DNA of 64,000 nucleotides from CABZJG01 sp965659715 (lineage in GTDB: Bacteria > Pseudomonadota > Alphaproteobacteria > Rhodobacterales > Rhodobacteraceae), in NCBI GenBank assembly GCA_965659715.1, contig CBFHXE010000001.1, positions 53,709 through 117,708 of the forward strand. The letters run 5' to 3'. Positions 51,858 through 60,570 of this stretch are shown here, one piece after another (the stretch's first letter is position 1; each line of letters starts with the position of its first letter). Made by a program: the position numbers and the translations under genes. A model generated the notes under the pieces. The model worked only from the letters and a program-made list of their open reading frames with translations, did no database searches and was not told the origin of the DNA.

Positions 51858-52859
51858 ATGACTTTAAAAGTTGCAATAAATGGCTTTGGAAGGATCGGAC
51901 GCAATATTCTGCGTTCAATCGTTGAAAATCAGAGAACTGACATTGAGGTTGTTGCCATCAATGACCTAGGGCCGGTTAAAACCAATGCGCATCTTTTTAA
52001 ATATGACAGCGTTCATGGGAAATTTTCTGGAGACGTCAAGACAACCGACACTTCAATTGATGTTGGCTTAGGTACGATTGCAGTAACGGCACTGCGCAAC
52101 CCTGCAGAATTGCCATGGGCTGATGTAGATGTTGTGATGGAATGCACTGGTATTTTTACAGATCGTGAAAAGGCAGAGATCCATCTTCAAAACGGTGCTA
52201 AGCGGGTTTTAGTATCAGCGCCCTCAAACGGATCGGACAAAACAATTGCTTATGGCGTAAACCATGGCGCCTTGAGTGGAAGTGATGTGATTGTTTCCAA
52301 TGCCTCATGTACGACAAATTGCTTATCGCCTGTTGCCAAAGCTTTGAATGACGCGATCGGTATAAAACGTGGGTTTATGACGACGATCCATAGTTATACT
52401 GGCGACCAACCGACGTTGGACACAATGCACAAAGATCTTTACCGAGCACGTGGCGCAGCACTTAATATGATCCCAACAACCACTGGCGCTGCCCGCGCAG
52501 TTGGGTTGGTATTGCCTGAACTGGATGGAAAACTGGATGGCGTTGCTATTCGCGTCCCAACGCCAAATGTATCATGTGTGGATTTGACATTTGAAGCCGC
52601 GCGCGGCACGACAATTAAAGAAATAAATGCCGCCATTCATGCTGCTGCAGCTGGACCTATGAAAGGTGTTTTGGGCGTAACGGATGAAAAGCTGGTTTCT
52701 ATGGACTTCAACCACGACAGCCATTCTAGCATCTTTGCCACCGACCAAACAAAAGTCATGGATGGCACGCTATGCCGGATCCTTACGTGGTATGACAATG
52801 AGTGGGGATTTTCCACGCGGATGGCTGATACAGCTGTCGAGATGGGCAAATATATCTAA
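51858..52859 (+). CDS. gap: glyceraldehyde-3-phosphate dehydrogenase, NAD-type
   Basis: The glycolytic-type paralogue, 333 residues. Asp36 (INDLGP) specifies NAD, and the catalytic Cys151 is in SNASCTTNCL. HSYTGDQPTLD is present. I use the ATG at 51858 because an ATG at 51831 would sit directly on the operator and has no ribosome site. It converges on coaD with about 28 bp between stops. Confidence 0.95.
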   Translation: MTLKVAINGFGRIGRNILRSIVENQRTDIEVVAINDLGPVKTNAHLFKYDSVHGKFSGDVKTTDTSIDVGLGTIAVTALRNPAELPWADVDVVMECTGIFTDREKAEIHLQNGAKRVLVSAPSNGSDKTIAYGVNHGALSGSDVIVSNASCTTNCLSPVAKALNDAIGIKRGFMTTIHSYTGDQPTLDTMHKDLYRARGAALNMIPTTTGAARAVGLVLPELDGKLDGVAIRVPTPNVSCVDLTFEAARGTTIKEINAAIHAAAAGPMKGVLGVTDEKLVSMDFNHDSHSSIFATDQTKVMDGTLCRILTWYDNEWGFSTRMADTAVEMGKYI

Positions 52860-52887
52860 TCTAATATCTTCTTAAGCTCAAAAAAGC

Positions 52888-53382
52888 CTATTTTCCGAGC
52901 TTGGCAAGTAAACGTTCGTGCACTTCAGGCGTGACAAATTTTGAAACATCGCCATGTAAACGAGCGATTTCTTTGACAAGTTTTGACGCGATTGCTTGAT
53001 GTCTTGCTTCGGCCATTAAAAACACTGTTTCAATTGTTGAATCAAGCGCTCTGTTCATGCCGACCATTTGGAATTCATATTCAAAATCGGCAACCGCACG
53101 AAGTCCTCGTACGATGACACTTGCACCAACGTCATGTGCGCAGTTAATCAATAAATTTTCAAACGGATGCGCAACAATTTCAGTTCCAATTTCAGCAGAT
53201 AAACCAGAGCATTGTGTTTCAATCATTGATACGCGTTCCTCAAGTGAGAAGAGCGGTCCCTTGTCGCGATTTATGGCCACGCCAATAACCAACCGATCAA
53301 CAAGCATCGATGCACGGCGGATAATATCAATATGTCCGAGAGTGATCGGGTCAAAAGTTCCAGGATATAGCCCAATACGCAT
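52888..53382 (-). CDS. coaD: phosphopantetheine adenylyltransferase
   Basis: Fourth step of coenzyme A synthesis. The 164-residue nucleotidyltransferase fold starts MRIGLYPGTFDPITLGH, with the His of the TxGH motif at residue 17. RGLRAVADFEYEFQM is the substrate-binding segment and VKEIARLHGDVSKFV the C-terminal one. Standard length. Confidence 0.96.
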   Translation of the reverse strand: MRIGLYPGTFDPITLGHIDIIRRASMLVDRLVIGVAINRDKGPLFSLEERVSMIETQCSGLSAEIGTEIVAHPFENLLINCAHDVGASVIVRGLRAVADFEYEFQMVGMNRALDSTIETVFLMAEARHQAIASKLVKEIARLHGDVSKFVTPEVHERLLAKLGK

Positions 53383-53449
53383 TTCGCAGTCCTCTGCCGA
53401 GAAATAAATCTTTCAGCAAGCAACAATATTGCTGACAAAATTGCAAGGG

Positions 53450-53884
53450 TCAGTAGCCCATTATCATTCCTTCCAGAGCGTCTTTTTCCATCGCCAGTTC
53501 AGAAAGTTTGGCTTTGACCACGTCGCCTTGGGTGATCAAGCCGATCATTTTGCCACTATCAACCACAGGTATATGTCTAAACCGCTTATTCGTCATAATC
53601 GTCAAGACTTGATCTGCGGTTGCCTCGCGTCGGCAAGTGACAAGTTTTCGCGTCATAAAGTCGTCTACGGTCGCGCCCAAAGCGGCGGCACCACGATGGG
53701 AAATCGCACGCACAATATCTCGCTCTGATAAAATTCCGCTGGGTTTTTTAACGTCTTCTGAAATGACAACTGTGCCAATTTTATGCTTGGCTAATACTGC
53801 CGCCGCCTCCAATAATATAGTCCCCGGCATCACAGTAACAATATGATCGTTCGCTTTAGAATTCAAAATTTGCTGTACTAGCAC
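53450..53884 (-). CDS. CBS-pair domain protein
   Basis: A 144-residue protein made of two CBS domains (about residues 10-60 and 75-130), with GTILLEAAAVLAKHKIG and ATADQVLTIMTNKRFRHIPV. Stand-alone CBS pairs bind adenosine nucleotides and regulate partners; none is evident here. The GTG at 53884, preceded by GGGA, is a likely start; a TTG at 53896 would add four residues. Confidence 0.85.
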   Translation of the reverse strand: MLVQQILNSKANDHIVTVMPGTILLEAAAVLAKHKIGTVVISEDVKKPSGILSERDIVRAISHRGAAALGATVDDFMTRKLVTCRREATADQVLTIMTNKRFRHIPVVDSGKMIGLITQGDVVKAKLSELAMEKDALEGMIMGY

Positions 53885-53940
53885 CAGTATTCCCAAAATA
53901 ATATTTCAATAAAATAATCATATTTGTAATTATATTTTTG

Positions 53941-54837
53941 TCAAGATGATCTCTCTAAGTGATCAAGCTCTATGCGGATTTCTTCTGCAAGGGCCTCGAC
54001 GAACTTATTCATTCGATCCATTCGGCGATCTTCGTAATGGCGAATAAGGTAAAAACTGCGCGTTAAAGAAAACTTATCAGCAAGAACACGCTTCAATATC
54101 GGAGCAAAAGGTAAGGCAAAATCATGAACAACACCTAGCCCTGCCCCTGCTCGCAGCCAATTGAACTGCACCGCAACTGAATTGGATGCAAGAGGCAGAC
54201 GCTCAACACCTAGCTCTGTCAAATAATCAAGTTCTTTGTCAAATATCATATCAGGGATATATCCAATGAACCTGTGACCCTTTACATCCGACAATTTGGT
54301 AAGAGGTGGTTTATCTTTTAGATACTCTTTTGAAGCAGCCAAATGCAATTTGTAGTCTGTTAACTTTTGTACGGTCAATCTACCGGTTTCTGGTGGGCTA
54401 ACGGCAATAGCCATATCGGCCTCACGTTTGGTTAAATTGATCACACGCGGTAAGGCAACAATTTGAATGTCCAAATTCGGGTTTTTGTTTGAAATTTTTG
54501 TGCACACTTGTGGCAACAGAAAGTTCGCACAGCCATCCGGGGCTCCAATTCTAATTTGGCCGCTTAAAGAATTAGTTTGGCCAGAAATTTCTTCTGTTAA
54601 ACCAAGCATTGCTTGCTCAACCCTCACAGCATGGTCAAGCATGCGATTACCCGCGTCGGTTAAAGTATAGCCAAAAGTTGAACGGACAAATAAAGAAAGG
54701 CCAAGTTGGTCTTCAATACGGGAAATCCTCCGCCCAACTGTTGCAGGGTCCAACTTTATATGTCTTCCTGCTGCCGACAGGGTATCATACCGAGCCACGG
54801 CCAGAAATATCCGTAAATCATCCCAATTGTCAGTCAT
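53941..54837 (-). CDS. LysR-family regulator of the valine catabolic cluster
   Basis: A 298-residue LysR protein: HTH (NWDDLRIFLAVARYDTLSAAG; LDPATVGRRISRIEDQLG) and effector domain. It is divergent from mmsA across about 100 bp, so it is a natural candidate for control of mmsA-acd-hydrolase-mmsB. The ATG at 54837 (MTDNWDD) gives the usual N-terminus. The inducer is presumably a branched-chain intermediate, by inference. Confidence 0.9.
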   Translation of the reverse strand: MTDNWDDLRIFLAVARYDTLSAAGRHIKLDPATVGRRISRIEDQLGLSLFVRSTFGYTLTDAGNRMLDHAVRVEQAMLGLTEEISGQTNSLSGQIRIGAPDGCANFLLPQVCTKISNKNPNLDIQIVALPRVINLTKREADMAIAVSPPETGRLTVQKLTDYKLHLAASKEYLKDKPPLTKLSDVKGHRFIGYIPDMIFDKELDYLTELGVERLPLASNSVAVQFNWLRAGAGLGVVHDFALPFAPILKRVLADKFSLTRSFYLIRHYEDRRMDRMNKFVEALAEEIRIELDHLERSS

Positions 54838-54937
54838 CCACAGCCTTTGCATTTATGCAGTATTATTTTGGAAATTTTCCTCTTTTCAGCGTATTTTTGC
54901 AAGACTAATCTTTCGGCATTTAGATAGGAGAATACTC

Positions 54938-56437
54938 ATGCAAGAATTAACTCATTACATCGCTGGTTCAAATGTGAAAGGAACATCAGGGCGCTTTGCC
55001 GATGTCTTTAATCCTGCCACTGGTGAAGTGCAGGCTCAAGTGCCTCTCGCTTCTGAGAGTGAAATGGCTCAAGCCGTCGATATTGCTGCGAAAGCACAAT
55101 TAAGCTGGAGTCAGGTTAATCCTCAGCGCCGTGCACGGGTGATGATGAAGTTTGTTGACCTGCTCAATCGCGACATGGACCGTCTAGCAGAAGCGCTTAG
55201 CCGCGAGCATGGCAAGACCTTTCCAGATGCCAAAGGCGATGTGCAGCGTGGGCTTGAGGTTGTGGAATATTGCATTGGCGCGCCCCAATTGCTCAAGGGT
55301 GAGTTCACAGACAGCGCCGGTCCGGGAATTGACATGTATTCAATGCGGCAGCCTTTGGGGGTCTGTGCTGGTATTACGCCGTTTAATTTTCCTGCCATGA
55401 TCCCAATGTGGATGTTTGCACCGGCGATTGCTTGCGGAAATGCCTTTATTCTCAAACCGTCTGAACGTGATCCGTCCGTCCCGCTGATGCTTGCAGAGCT
55501 TATGGAAGAAGCTGGATTGCCCAAAGGCATTTTACAGGTTGTTAACGGTGACAAGGTGGCTGTAGATGCAATTCTTGATCATCCGCTCATTCAGTCGATT
55601 GGGTTTGTCGGCTCTACCCCGATCGCTGAATACATCTATGGTCGCGGATGCAGCAATGGCAAACGCGTACAGTGTTTTGGCGGCGCCAAAAACCATATGA
55701 TCATCATGCCTGATGCAGATATGGATCAAGCAGCAGACGCTTTGGTGGGCGCTGGATATGGCGCAGCTGGCGAACGCTGCATGGCGATTTCGGTTGCTGT
55801 CCCAGTGGGTGATGAAACAGCCGATCGTTTGATTGAAAAACTGGTGCCAAGAATTGAAAAACTAAAAGTGGGCCCCTACACTGCCGGCGACGACATTGAC
55901 TACGGCCCTGTTGTTACAGCTGCAGCCAAACAAAACATTCTTGGGCTGGTGCAAAGTGGCGTGGATCAGGGCGCAGAGCTGGTCATTGATGGCCGCGACT
56001 TTAATCTTCAGGGCTATGAAGATGGATTTTTTGTCGGGCCGCATTTGTTCGACCGTGTCACGCCAGACATGGATATCTACAAAAAAGAGATATTCGGACC
56101 GGTTCTAAGCACCGTTCGCGCAGGAAGTTATGAAGAGGCGATCGGTCTGGCGATTGATCATGAATATGGAAACGGCACTGCAATTTTCACCCGTGACGGA
56201 GACGCCGCGCGCGATTTTGCCAACCGGATCAATATCGGAATGGTAGGGATCAACGTTCCTATTCCCGTCCCCCTCGCCTATCACACATTTGGCGGCTGGA
56301 AAAAATCTGCCTTTGGGGATTTAAACCAACACGGTCCGGATGCCTTCCGCTTCTATACCCGGACAAAAACAGTGACGTCACGCTGGCCCTCTGGCATAAA
56401 AGAAGGTGGCGAGTTAAACTTTAAAGCCATGGACTAA
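54938..56437 (+). CDS. mmsA: methylmalonate-semialdehyde dehydrogenase (CoA-acylating)
   Basis: Last step of valine breakdown to propionyl-CoA (and malonate semialdehyde to acetyl-CoA). The 499-residue aldehyde dehydrogenase has the catalytic Cys281 (GAAGERCMAIS), ITPFNFPAMIPMWM, SERDPS and a C-terminal KTVTSRWPSG. The ATG at 54938 follows AGGAG. First gene of the valine cluster. Confidence 0.96.
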   Translation: MQELTHYIAGSNVKGTSGRFADVFNPATGEVQAQVPLASESEMAQAVDIAAKAQLSWSQVNPQRRARVMMKFVDLLNRDMDRLAEALSREHGKTFPDAKGDVQRGLEVVEYCIGAPQLLKGEFTDSAGPGIDMYSMRQPLGVCAGITPFNFPAMIPMWMFAPAIACGNAFILKPSERDPSVPLMLAELMEEAGLPKGILQVVNGDKVAVDAILDHPLIQSIGFVGSTPIAEYIYGRGCSNGKRVQCFGGAKNHMIIMPDADMDQAADALVGAGYGAAGERCMAISVAVPVGDETADRLIEKLVPRIEKLKVGPYTAGDDIDYGPVVTAAAKQNILGLVQSGVDQGAELVIDGRDFNLQGYEDGFFVGPHLFDRVTPDMDIYKKEIFGPVLSTVRAGSYEEAIGLAIDHEYGNGTAIFTRDGDAARDFANRINIGMVGINVPIPVPLAYHTFGGWKKSAFGDLNQHGPDAFRFYTRTKTVTSRWPSGIKEGGELNFKAMD

Positions 56438-56456
56438 ACGGCCAGTTTGGGATCAT

Positions 56457-56481
56457 CTATAGCCGTTGTTAACGGCTATAG
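56457..56481. terminator. perfect 11-bp hairpin between mmsA and the acyl-CoA dehydrogenase gene
   Basis: CTATAGCCGTT-GTT-AACGGCTATAG is a perfect 11-bp stem with a three-base loop, 20 nt after the mmsA stop. It has no U-tract, so it may partially terminate or mark an mRNA processing site, giving different levels of mmsA and the downstream genes. Confidence 0.5.
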
Positions 56482-56511
56482 ACTTTCTGACTAGGATAAA
56501 GGAGCCTTGGG

Positions 56512-57654
56512 GTGGATTTTTCGTTAACCGAAGAACAAAATGCTGTATTCGATATGGCCTATACTTTTGGCCAAGAGCAGATAGCCCAACAGGCACGCGC
56601 GTGGGAAACCCGTGGCACTATTCCCAAAGAGCTTTGGCCAAAGGTGGCTGATCTTGGGCTCGGTGGAATATATGTCAGCGAAGATCAAGGTGGATCAGGT
56701 CTAGGCCGTCTTGATGCAACATTGATCTTCGAAGCTTTGGCAATGGCGTGCCCTTCTGTCAGTGCCTTTTTATCCATTCACAATATGTGCGGAGGCATGA
56801 TCGACAAATATGGCAGTGAAGAAACCCGTGCGCGGTGGCTTCCTGATCTTTGTGCCATGCGCAAAGTCTATAGCTACTGCCTTACGGAGCCAGGATCTGG
56901 ATCAGATGCGGCGGCGCTCCGCACCACGGCCGAGCGGACCAATGAAAACTATATAATGAACGGCACGAAGGCGTTTATTTCCGGTGGGTCCTATTCGGAT
57001 GCCTATATCGTTATGTGCCGAACGGGCGACCAAAGCCCCAAAGGAATATCTGCGTTGGTGGTTGAGGCCGGAAATCAGGGCCTGAGCTATGGCGCTCAGG
57101 AAGAAAAAATGGGGTGGCGATCACAGCCCACGGCGCAGGTCCAATTTGATGATTGCACGGTTCCTATCGACAACCTTTTAGGAGATGAGGGCCAAGGCTT
57201 CAGCTATGCAATGGCTGGTTTGGATGGTGGACGGCTGAACATTGCTGCCAGCGCGCTTGGCGGCGCCCAAGCCGCACTGTCTACAACATTGGACTATATG
57301 GGCCAGCGAAAAGCCTTTGGTAAACCCATTGATCAGTTTCAGGCGCTGCAATTCAAGCTTGCTGAGATGGAAGTCAAACTTCAATCTTCGAGAACATTTT
57401 TGCGCCAAGCGGCCTGGAAGCTTGACAATAGCGCGTCAGACGCTGGTAAGTTTTGTGCGATGGCCAAGCTTTATGTGACGGATTGTGCGTTTGAAGTGGC
57501 CAACAGCTGTCTGCAACTTCATGGCGGTTATGGCTATTTATCCGATTACGGTATTGAAAAAATTGTGCGCGATCTGCGGGTCCATCAAATTCTTGAAGGC
57601 ACCAACGAAATTATGCGCATGATTATTTCTAGACATATGCTCGCCGCCCGATGA
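56512..57654 (+). CDS. acyl-CoA dehydrogenase (isobutyryl-CoA dehydrogenase-type)
   Basis: A 380-residue FAD enzyme with YCLTEPGSGSDAAALRTTA, the N-terminal helical domain MDFSLTEEQNAVFDM, and the catalytic Glu in EGTNEIMRM near the C-terminus. Its position between mmsA and a hydrolase indicates isobutyryl-CoA as substrate, giving methacrylyl-CoA. The start is GTG at 56512 behind AAAGGAG. It overlaps the next gene by 4 bp. Confidence 0.92.
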   Translation: MDFSLTEEQNAVFDMAYTFGQEQIAQQARAWETRGTIPKELWPKVADLGLGGIYVSEDQGGSGLGRLDATLIFEALAMACPSVSAFLSIHNMCGGMIDKYGSEETRARWLPDLCAMRKVYSYCLTEPGSGSDAAALRTTAERTNENYIMNGTKAFISGGSYSDAYIVMCRTGDQSPKGISALVVEAGNQGLSYGAQEEKMGWRSQPTAQVQFDDCTVPIDNLLGDEGQGFSYAMAGLDGGRLNIAASALGGAQAALSTTLDYMGQRKAFGKPIDQFQALQFKLAEMEVKLQSSRTFLRQAAWKLDNSASDAGKFCAMAKLYVTDCAFEVANSCLQLHGGYGYLSDYGIEKIVRDLRVHQILEGTNEIMRMIISRHMLAAR

Positions 57655-58682
57655 AAGATATCAATATTCGCATCACTGGCCGGGCTGGCCGCATCACTTT
57701 GCAGCGCCCGGATGCTTTAAATGCCATGACCTATGAGATGTGCACCGCAATTGAGGCGGCGCTTATTGACTGGAAAACCAATGATACCGTTGATCTGGTG
57801 ATTATCGATGCGCTTGGAACCCGCGCCTTCTGCGCCGGCGGTGACATTGCCGATTTGTACCAATCAGGACTGGATAAAAATTATGCTTTTGGGCAAACGT
57901 TCTGGGCAGATGAGTATAGACTAAATGCCCTCATCGCCCGATATCCCAAGCCTTATATTGCTCTTATGCAAGGTTTTACGATGGGCGGCGGCGTGGGCAT
58001 TTCATGTCACGGAAGCCATCGAATTGTTGGTGAAACCAGCCAGATAGCAATGCCCGAATGTGGAATTGGTTTGGTTCCCGATGTAGGTGGTTCCTATATC
58101 CTGTCGCGTGCGCAAGGTTTTTTAGGTGAATATCTTGGTCTAACAGCAGATCGTATGGGCCCTCGGGATGCAATCGAGGTTGGCTTTGCAGATTATTTTA
58201 TTCCGCACGATCATTGGGCGGCAATGACAAAAGAGCTGGAAAAGACCGGCGACCCAGAGGCCGTCAAAACCTATATCGCTGACGCGCCTGCCGGAAAATT
58301 GGCAGATGCTTTGCCAATGATCAACTCCGCATTCCAATCGGGCGATCTTTCCACAATCGTTAGTGAATTATCAAATCAAGATAGTTCCTTCGCAGAAAAA
58401 ACACTGAAAGCCATGAGCCGCAACTCACCTTTATCCATGGCCTGCGCCCTAAAAATAATAGACCATCTGAGGGATCGATCAGGCGATCTTGAAATGGCGC
58501 TGCGCTGTGAATACCGCTTTACCGCACGCGCAATGGAGTTTGGGGACTTCCTCGAAGGCATTCGGGCCGCTATAATTGACAAAGACCGCAAGCCAAACTG
58601 GCAACACCATATGAGCAGCGTTCCAAGCGCAGATATAGAACATATGCTTTCCCCTCTTGGGGCAATGGAATTGCGTTTATAG
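57651..58682 (+). CDS. 3-hydroxyisobutyryl-CoA hydrolase (crotonase family)
   Basis: A 343-residue crotonase-fold enzyme with oxyanion-hole FCAGGDIADL and GGGVGISCHG, and the hydrolase-specific residues in MPECGIGLVPDVGGS. The length, about 80 residues above hydratases, and the position in the mms cluster favour 3-hydroxyisobutyryl-CoA hydrolase of valine breakdown over plain hydratase. It overlaps the neighbouring acyl-CoA dehydrogenase by 4 bp. Confidence 0.9.
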   Translation: MKDINIRITGRAGRITLQRPDALNAMTYEMCTAIEAALIDWKTNDTVDLVIIDALGTRAFCAGGDIADLYQSGLDKNYAFGQTFWADEYRLNALIARYPKPYIALMQGFTMGGGVGISCHGSHRIVGETSQIAMPECGIGLVPDVGGSYILSRAQGFLGEYLGLTADRMGPRDAIEVGFADYFIPHDHWAAMTKELEKTGDPEAVKTYIADAPAGKLADALPMINSAFQSGDLSTIVSELSNQDSSFAEKTLKAMSRNSPLSMACALKIIDHLRDRSGDLEMALRCEYRFTARAMEFGDFLEGIRAAIIDKDRKPNWQHHMSSVPSADIEHMLSPLGAMELRL

Positions 58683-58692
58683 GAGAGATGAA

Positions 58693-59568
58693 ATGAACAT
58701 TGGATTTATTGGCTTGGGCAATATGGGCGCCCCGATGGCAGAAAACCTGACGGCTGCAGGTCTAAATGTCACCGGCTATGATCCCGTTGGGGTCACTGCC
58801 AAAGATGTCGTGATTGTGGGCTCGGCAGCAGAGGCCGCTAAAAATGCTGATATTGTCATCACAATGCTTCCTAATGGGGATATCCTACGCGCAGTTGCGG
58901 ATGAAATTATTCCAGTTATGGATTCTGGTGCAGCCTTTTTAGATTGCTCAACGGTTGATGTTGAAAGCGCCCGTCATGTCGCGAAAATGGCTACGAAAGT
59001 CGGCGTTTTACCCCTTGATGCACCCGTCTCAGGCGGTATCGGAGGCGCATCAGCAGGCACTTTAACCTTTATGGTTGGAGGCTCTGAAGCGGGATTTTCC
59101 AAGGCCAAACCAGTATTCGACATTTTGGGTCAAAAGGCTGTTCATTGTGGAGCCTCTGGCAATGGGCAAGCAGCCAAAATATGTAATAATATGATTTTGG
59201 GGGCAACAATGATTGCCACCTGCGAAGCATTTGCGCTTGCTGATAAACTGGGTCTTGAACGGCAAGCCATGTTTGATGTGGCCAGTACCTCGTCTGGCTA
59301 TAGCTGGTCGCTTAATGCATATTGCCCTGCTCCTGGCGTTGGCCCCCAATCACCATCGGACAATGATTATAAGCCTGGGTTTTCGGCTGATCTGATGCTC
59401 AAAGATCTACGCTTAAGCCAACAAGCAGCTACGGCGGTGGATGCAGATACTCCGATGGGGGCTGCTGCAACGAAGCTTTATGGTGATTTTGTCGAACAGG
59501 AAAACGGAAGCGGTCAAGATTTTTCTGCAATGTTACCACGCTTTGTTGACCGAAATCGGACCCAGTAA
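58693..59568 (+). CDS. mmsB: 3-hydroxyisobutyrate dehydrogenase
   Basis: Oxidises 3-hydroxyisobutyrate to methylmalonate semialdehyde with NAD. The 291-residue beta-hydroxyacid dehydrogenase begins MNIGFIGLGNMGAPMAENL, and has PVSGGIGGASAGTL and the catalytic Lys162 in GQAAKICNNM. The ATG at 58693 follows AGGAGAG; a longer in-frame start overlaps the hydrolase. The last gene of the valine cluster. Confidence 0.95.
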   Translation: MNIGFIGLGNMGAPMAENLTAAGLNVTGYDPVGVTAKDVVIVGSAAEAAKNADIVITMLPNGDILRAVADEIIPVMDSGAAFLDCSTVDVESARHVAKMATKVGVLPLDAPVSGGIGGASAGTLTFMVGGSEAGFSKAKPVFDILGQKAVHCGASGNGQAAKICNNMILGATMIATCEAFALADKLGLERQAMFDVASTSSGYSWSLNAYCPAPGVGPQSPSDNDYKPGFSADLMLKDLRLSQQAATAVDADTPMGAAATKLYGDFVEQENGSGQDFSAMLPRFVDRNRTQ

Positions 59569-59799
59569 AAAACTATTGTTTTCAATACTTTCTGTAATGG
59601 CGCAGCAAAGTCTAAGTACTATTGCGAGTAACTACGGTTTCTACCCACTGGTGAAATCGATTTAAAGTTATATTTCTTTTTGTATAGCTACAGTTTGCTT
59701 ATCAGTTCGAAAATTCGAGATTTATTAGTTTGAAAATAATCAAATTGCGAAAATTTATAGATTTTAGTGTTGACCGATTAGATTTGTTTTCGTAGCGTA

Positions 59800-59873
59800 T
59801 TGCCATAAGTCGGCCAGTCCGACGGGGAGAGAAATTTATATATGAAAAAGAGCCTTTCATCAGGCTCTTTTTT
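59800..59873 (+). ncRNA. possible small RNA or leader upstream of the IalB-like gene
   Basis: A weak promoter at 59770, a 5-bp hairpin at 59809-59823, a GGGGAGAGAAA stretch and a terminator hairpin with T-run together form a transcription unit of about 70 nt. It could be an independent sRNA or a terminated leader controlling the gene at 59986. No known family recognised. Confidence 0.3.
59845..59873 (+). terminator. intrinsic terminator upstream of the IalB-like gene
   Basis: AAAAAGAGCCT-TTCATC-AGGCTCTTTTTT is a perfect 11-bp stem with a 6-nt loop and a T-rich tail. It could terminate the mms transcript, though it lies 277 nt past the mmsB stop. Confidence 0.85.
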
Positions 59874-59985
59874 ATTGGCCTCTTCCCTCTCATCTACTTT
59901 ATTTTTTTATCCACATTGATTTCATACTCATGACATCGAGTAAATTGCATGATATCACGTGCTCATTAGCAGCGGAGGTACATTG

Positions 59986-60570
59986 ATGTTAAATCGGTTT
60001 GTCACAATGTTTTTCTTTTTTGTGTTTTCAATATGTACGTCCGTACAGTTTTTGTGGGCACAAAATGTCGAGGCCGGTGAAGGCTTGTCCCTGGGCTTGG
60101 CTGTCCCGACACCTAAAATCGGGCAACCTTATATAGCGGAACGCGTAGGCGACTGGAATATCCGCTGTGTGCGGACCCAAGACGGCAATGATCCATGTGA
60201 ATTAACCCAAATTATAATCAATGATAGAAACGAACCCGTCGCCGAGATTGCATTATTTAAATTGCCATCTGGTCAACCCGCCGTTGCCGCGGCGAATATT
60301 GTTGTGCCACTTGAAACGTTACTCAATATCCCTCTAACTATTTCATTCGGGCCGAATAGCAGTAAAAAATACCCTTATTCATTTTGTTCCTCTGTCGGCT
60401 GTATTGCCCGTATTGGCTTGAACGAAGACGATATTGCACTGATGAAAAAAGGGTTGATTGCTAACCTAATCATTGCACATCTGTCTCTTCCCAATGAAAA
60501 TATTATTTTTGAACTGTCTTTAAAGGGCTTTACGGCCGCCTATAAGAAAGCAACAACTATTAAAAACTAG
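59986..60570 (+). CDS. invasion-associated locus B (IalB) family secreted protein
   Basis: A 194-residue protein with an N-terminal signal peptide (about residues 1-28, hydrophobic FFFFVFSICTSV) and an IalB-type domain (RVGDWNIRC, CELTQIIIND, FCSSVGCIARIG). Paired Cys suggest periplasmic disulfides. The family is widespread in alphaproteobacteria and does not imply invasion here. The ATG at 59986 follows GGAGG. Its stop overlaps that of lpxB by 4 bp in a tail-to-tail arrangement. Confidence 0.85.
   Translation: MLNRFVTMFFFFVFSICTSVQFLWAQNVEAGEGLSLGLAVPTPKIGQPYIAERVGDWNIRCVRTQDGNDPCELTQIIINDRNEPVAEIALFKLPSGQPAVAAANIVVPLETLLNIPLTISFGPNSSKKYPYSFCSSVGCIARIGLNEDDIALMKKGLIANLIIAHLSLPNENIIFELSLKGFTAAYKKATTIKN

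Larger units (their letters stand above)
59569..59985. other. gene-poor region between mmsB and the IalB-like gene
   Basis: 417 bp, AT-rich. The first 200 bp show no gene. From 59770 there is a promoter-like TTGACC, a small hairpin GTCGG-CCAGT-CCGAC (59809-59823), a purine tract GGGGAGAGAAA, and a strong terminator at 59845-59873. A 25-codon frame (59842-59919, MKKSLSSGSFLL...) begins over the terminator but has long spacing from the purine tract and is not counted as a gene. Confidence 0.5.
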
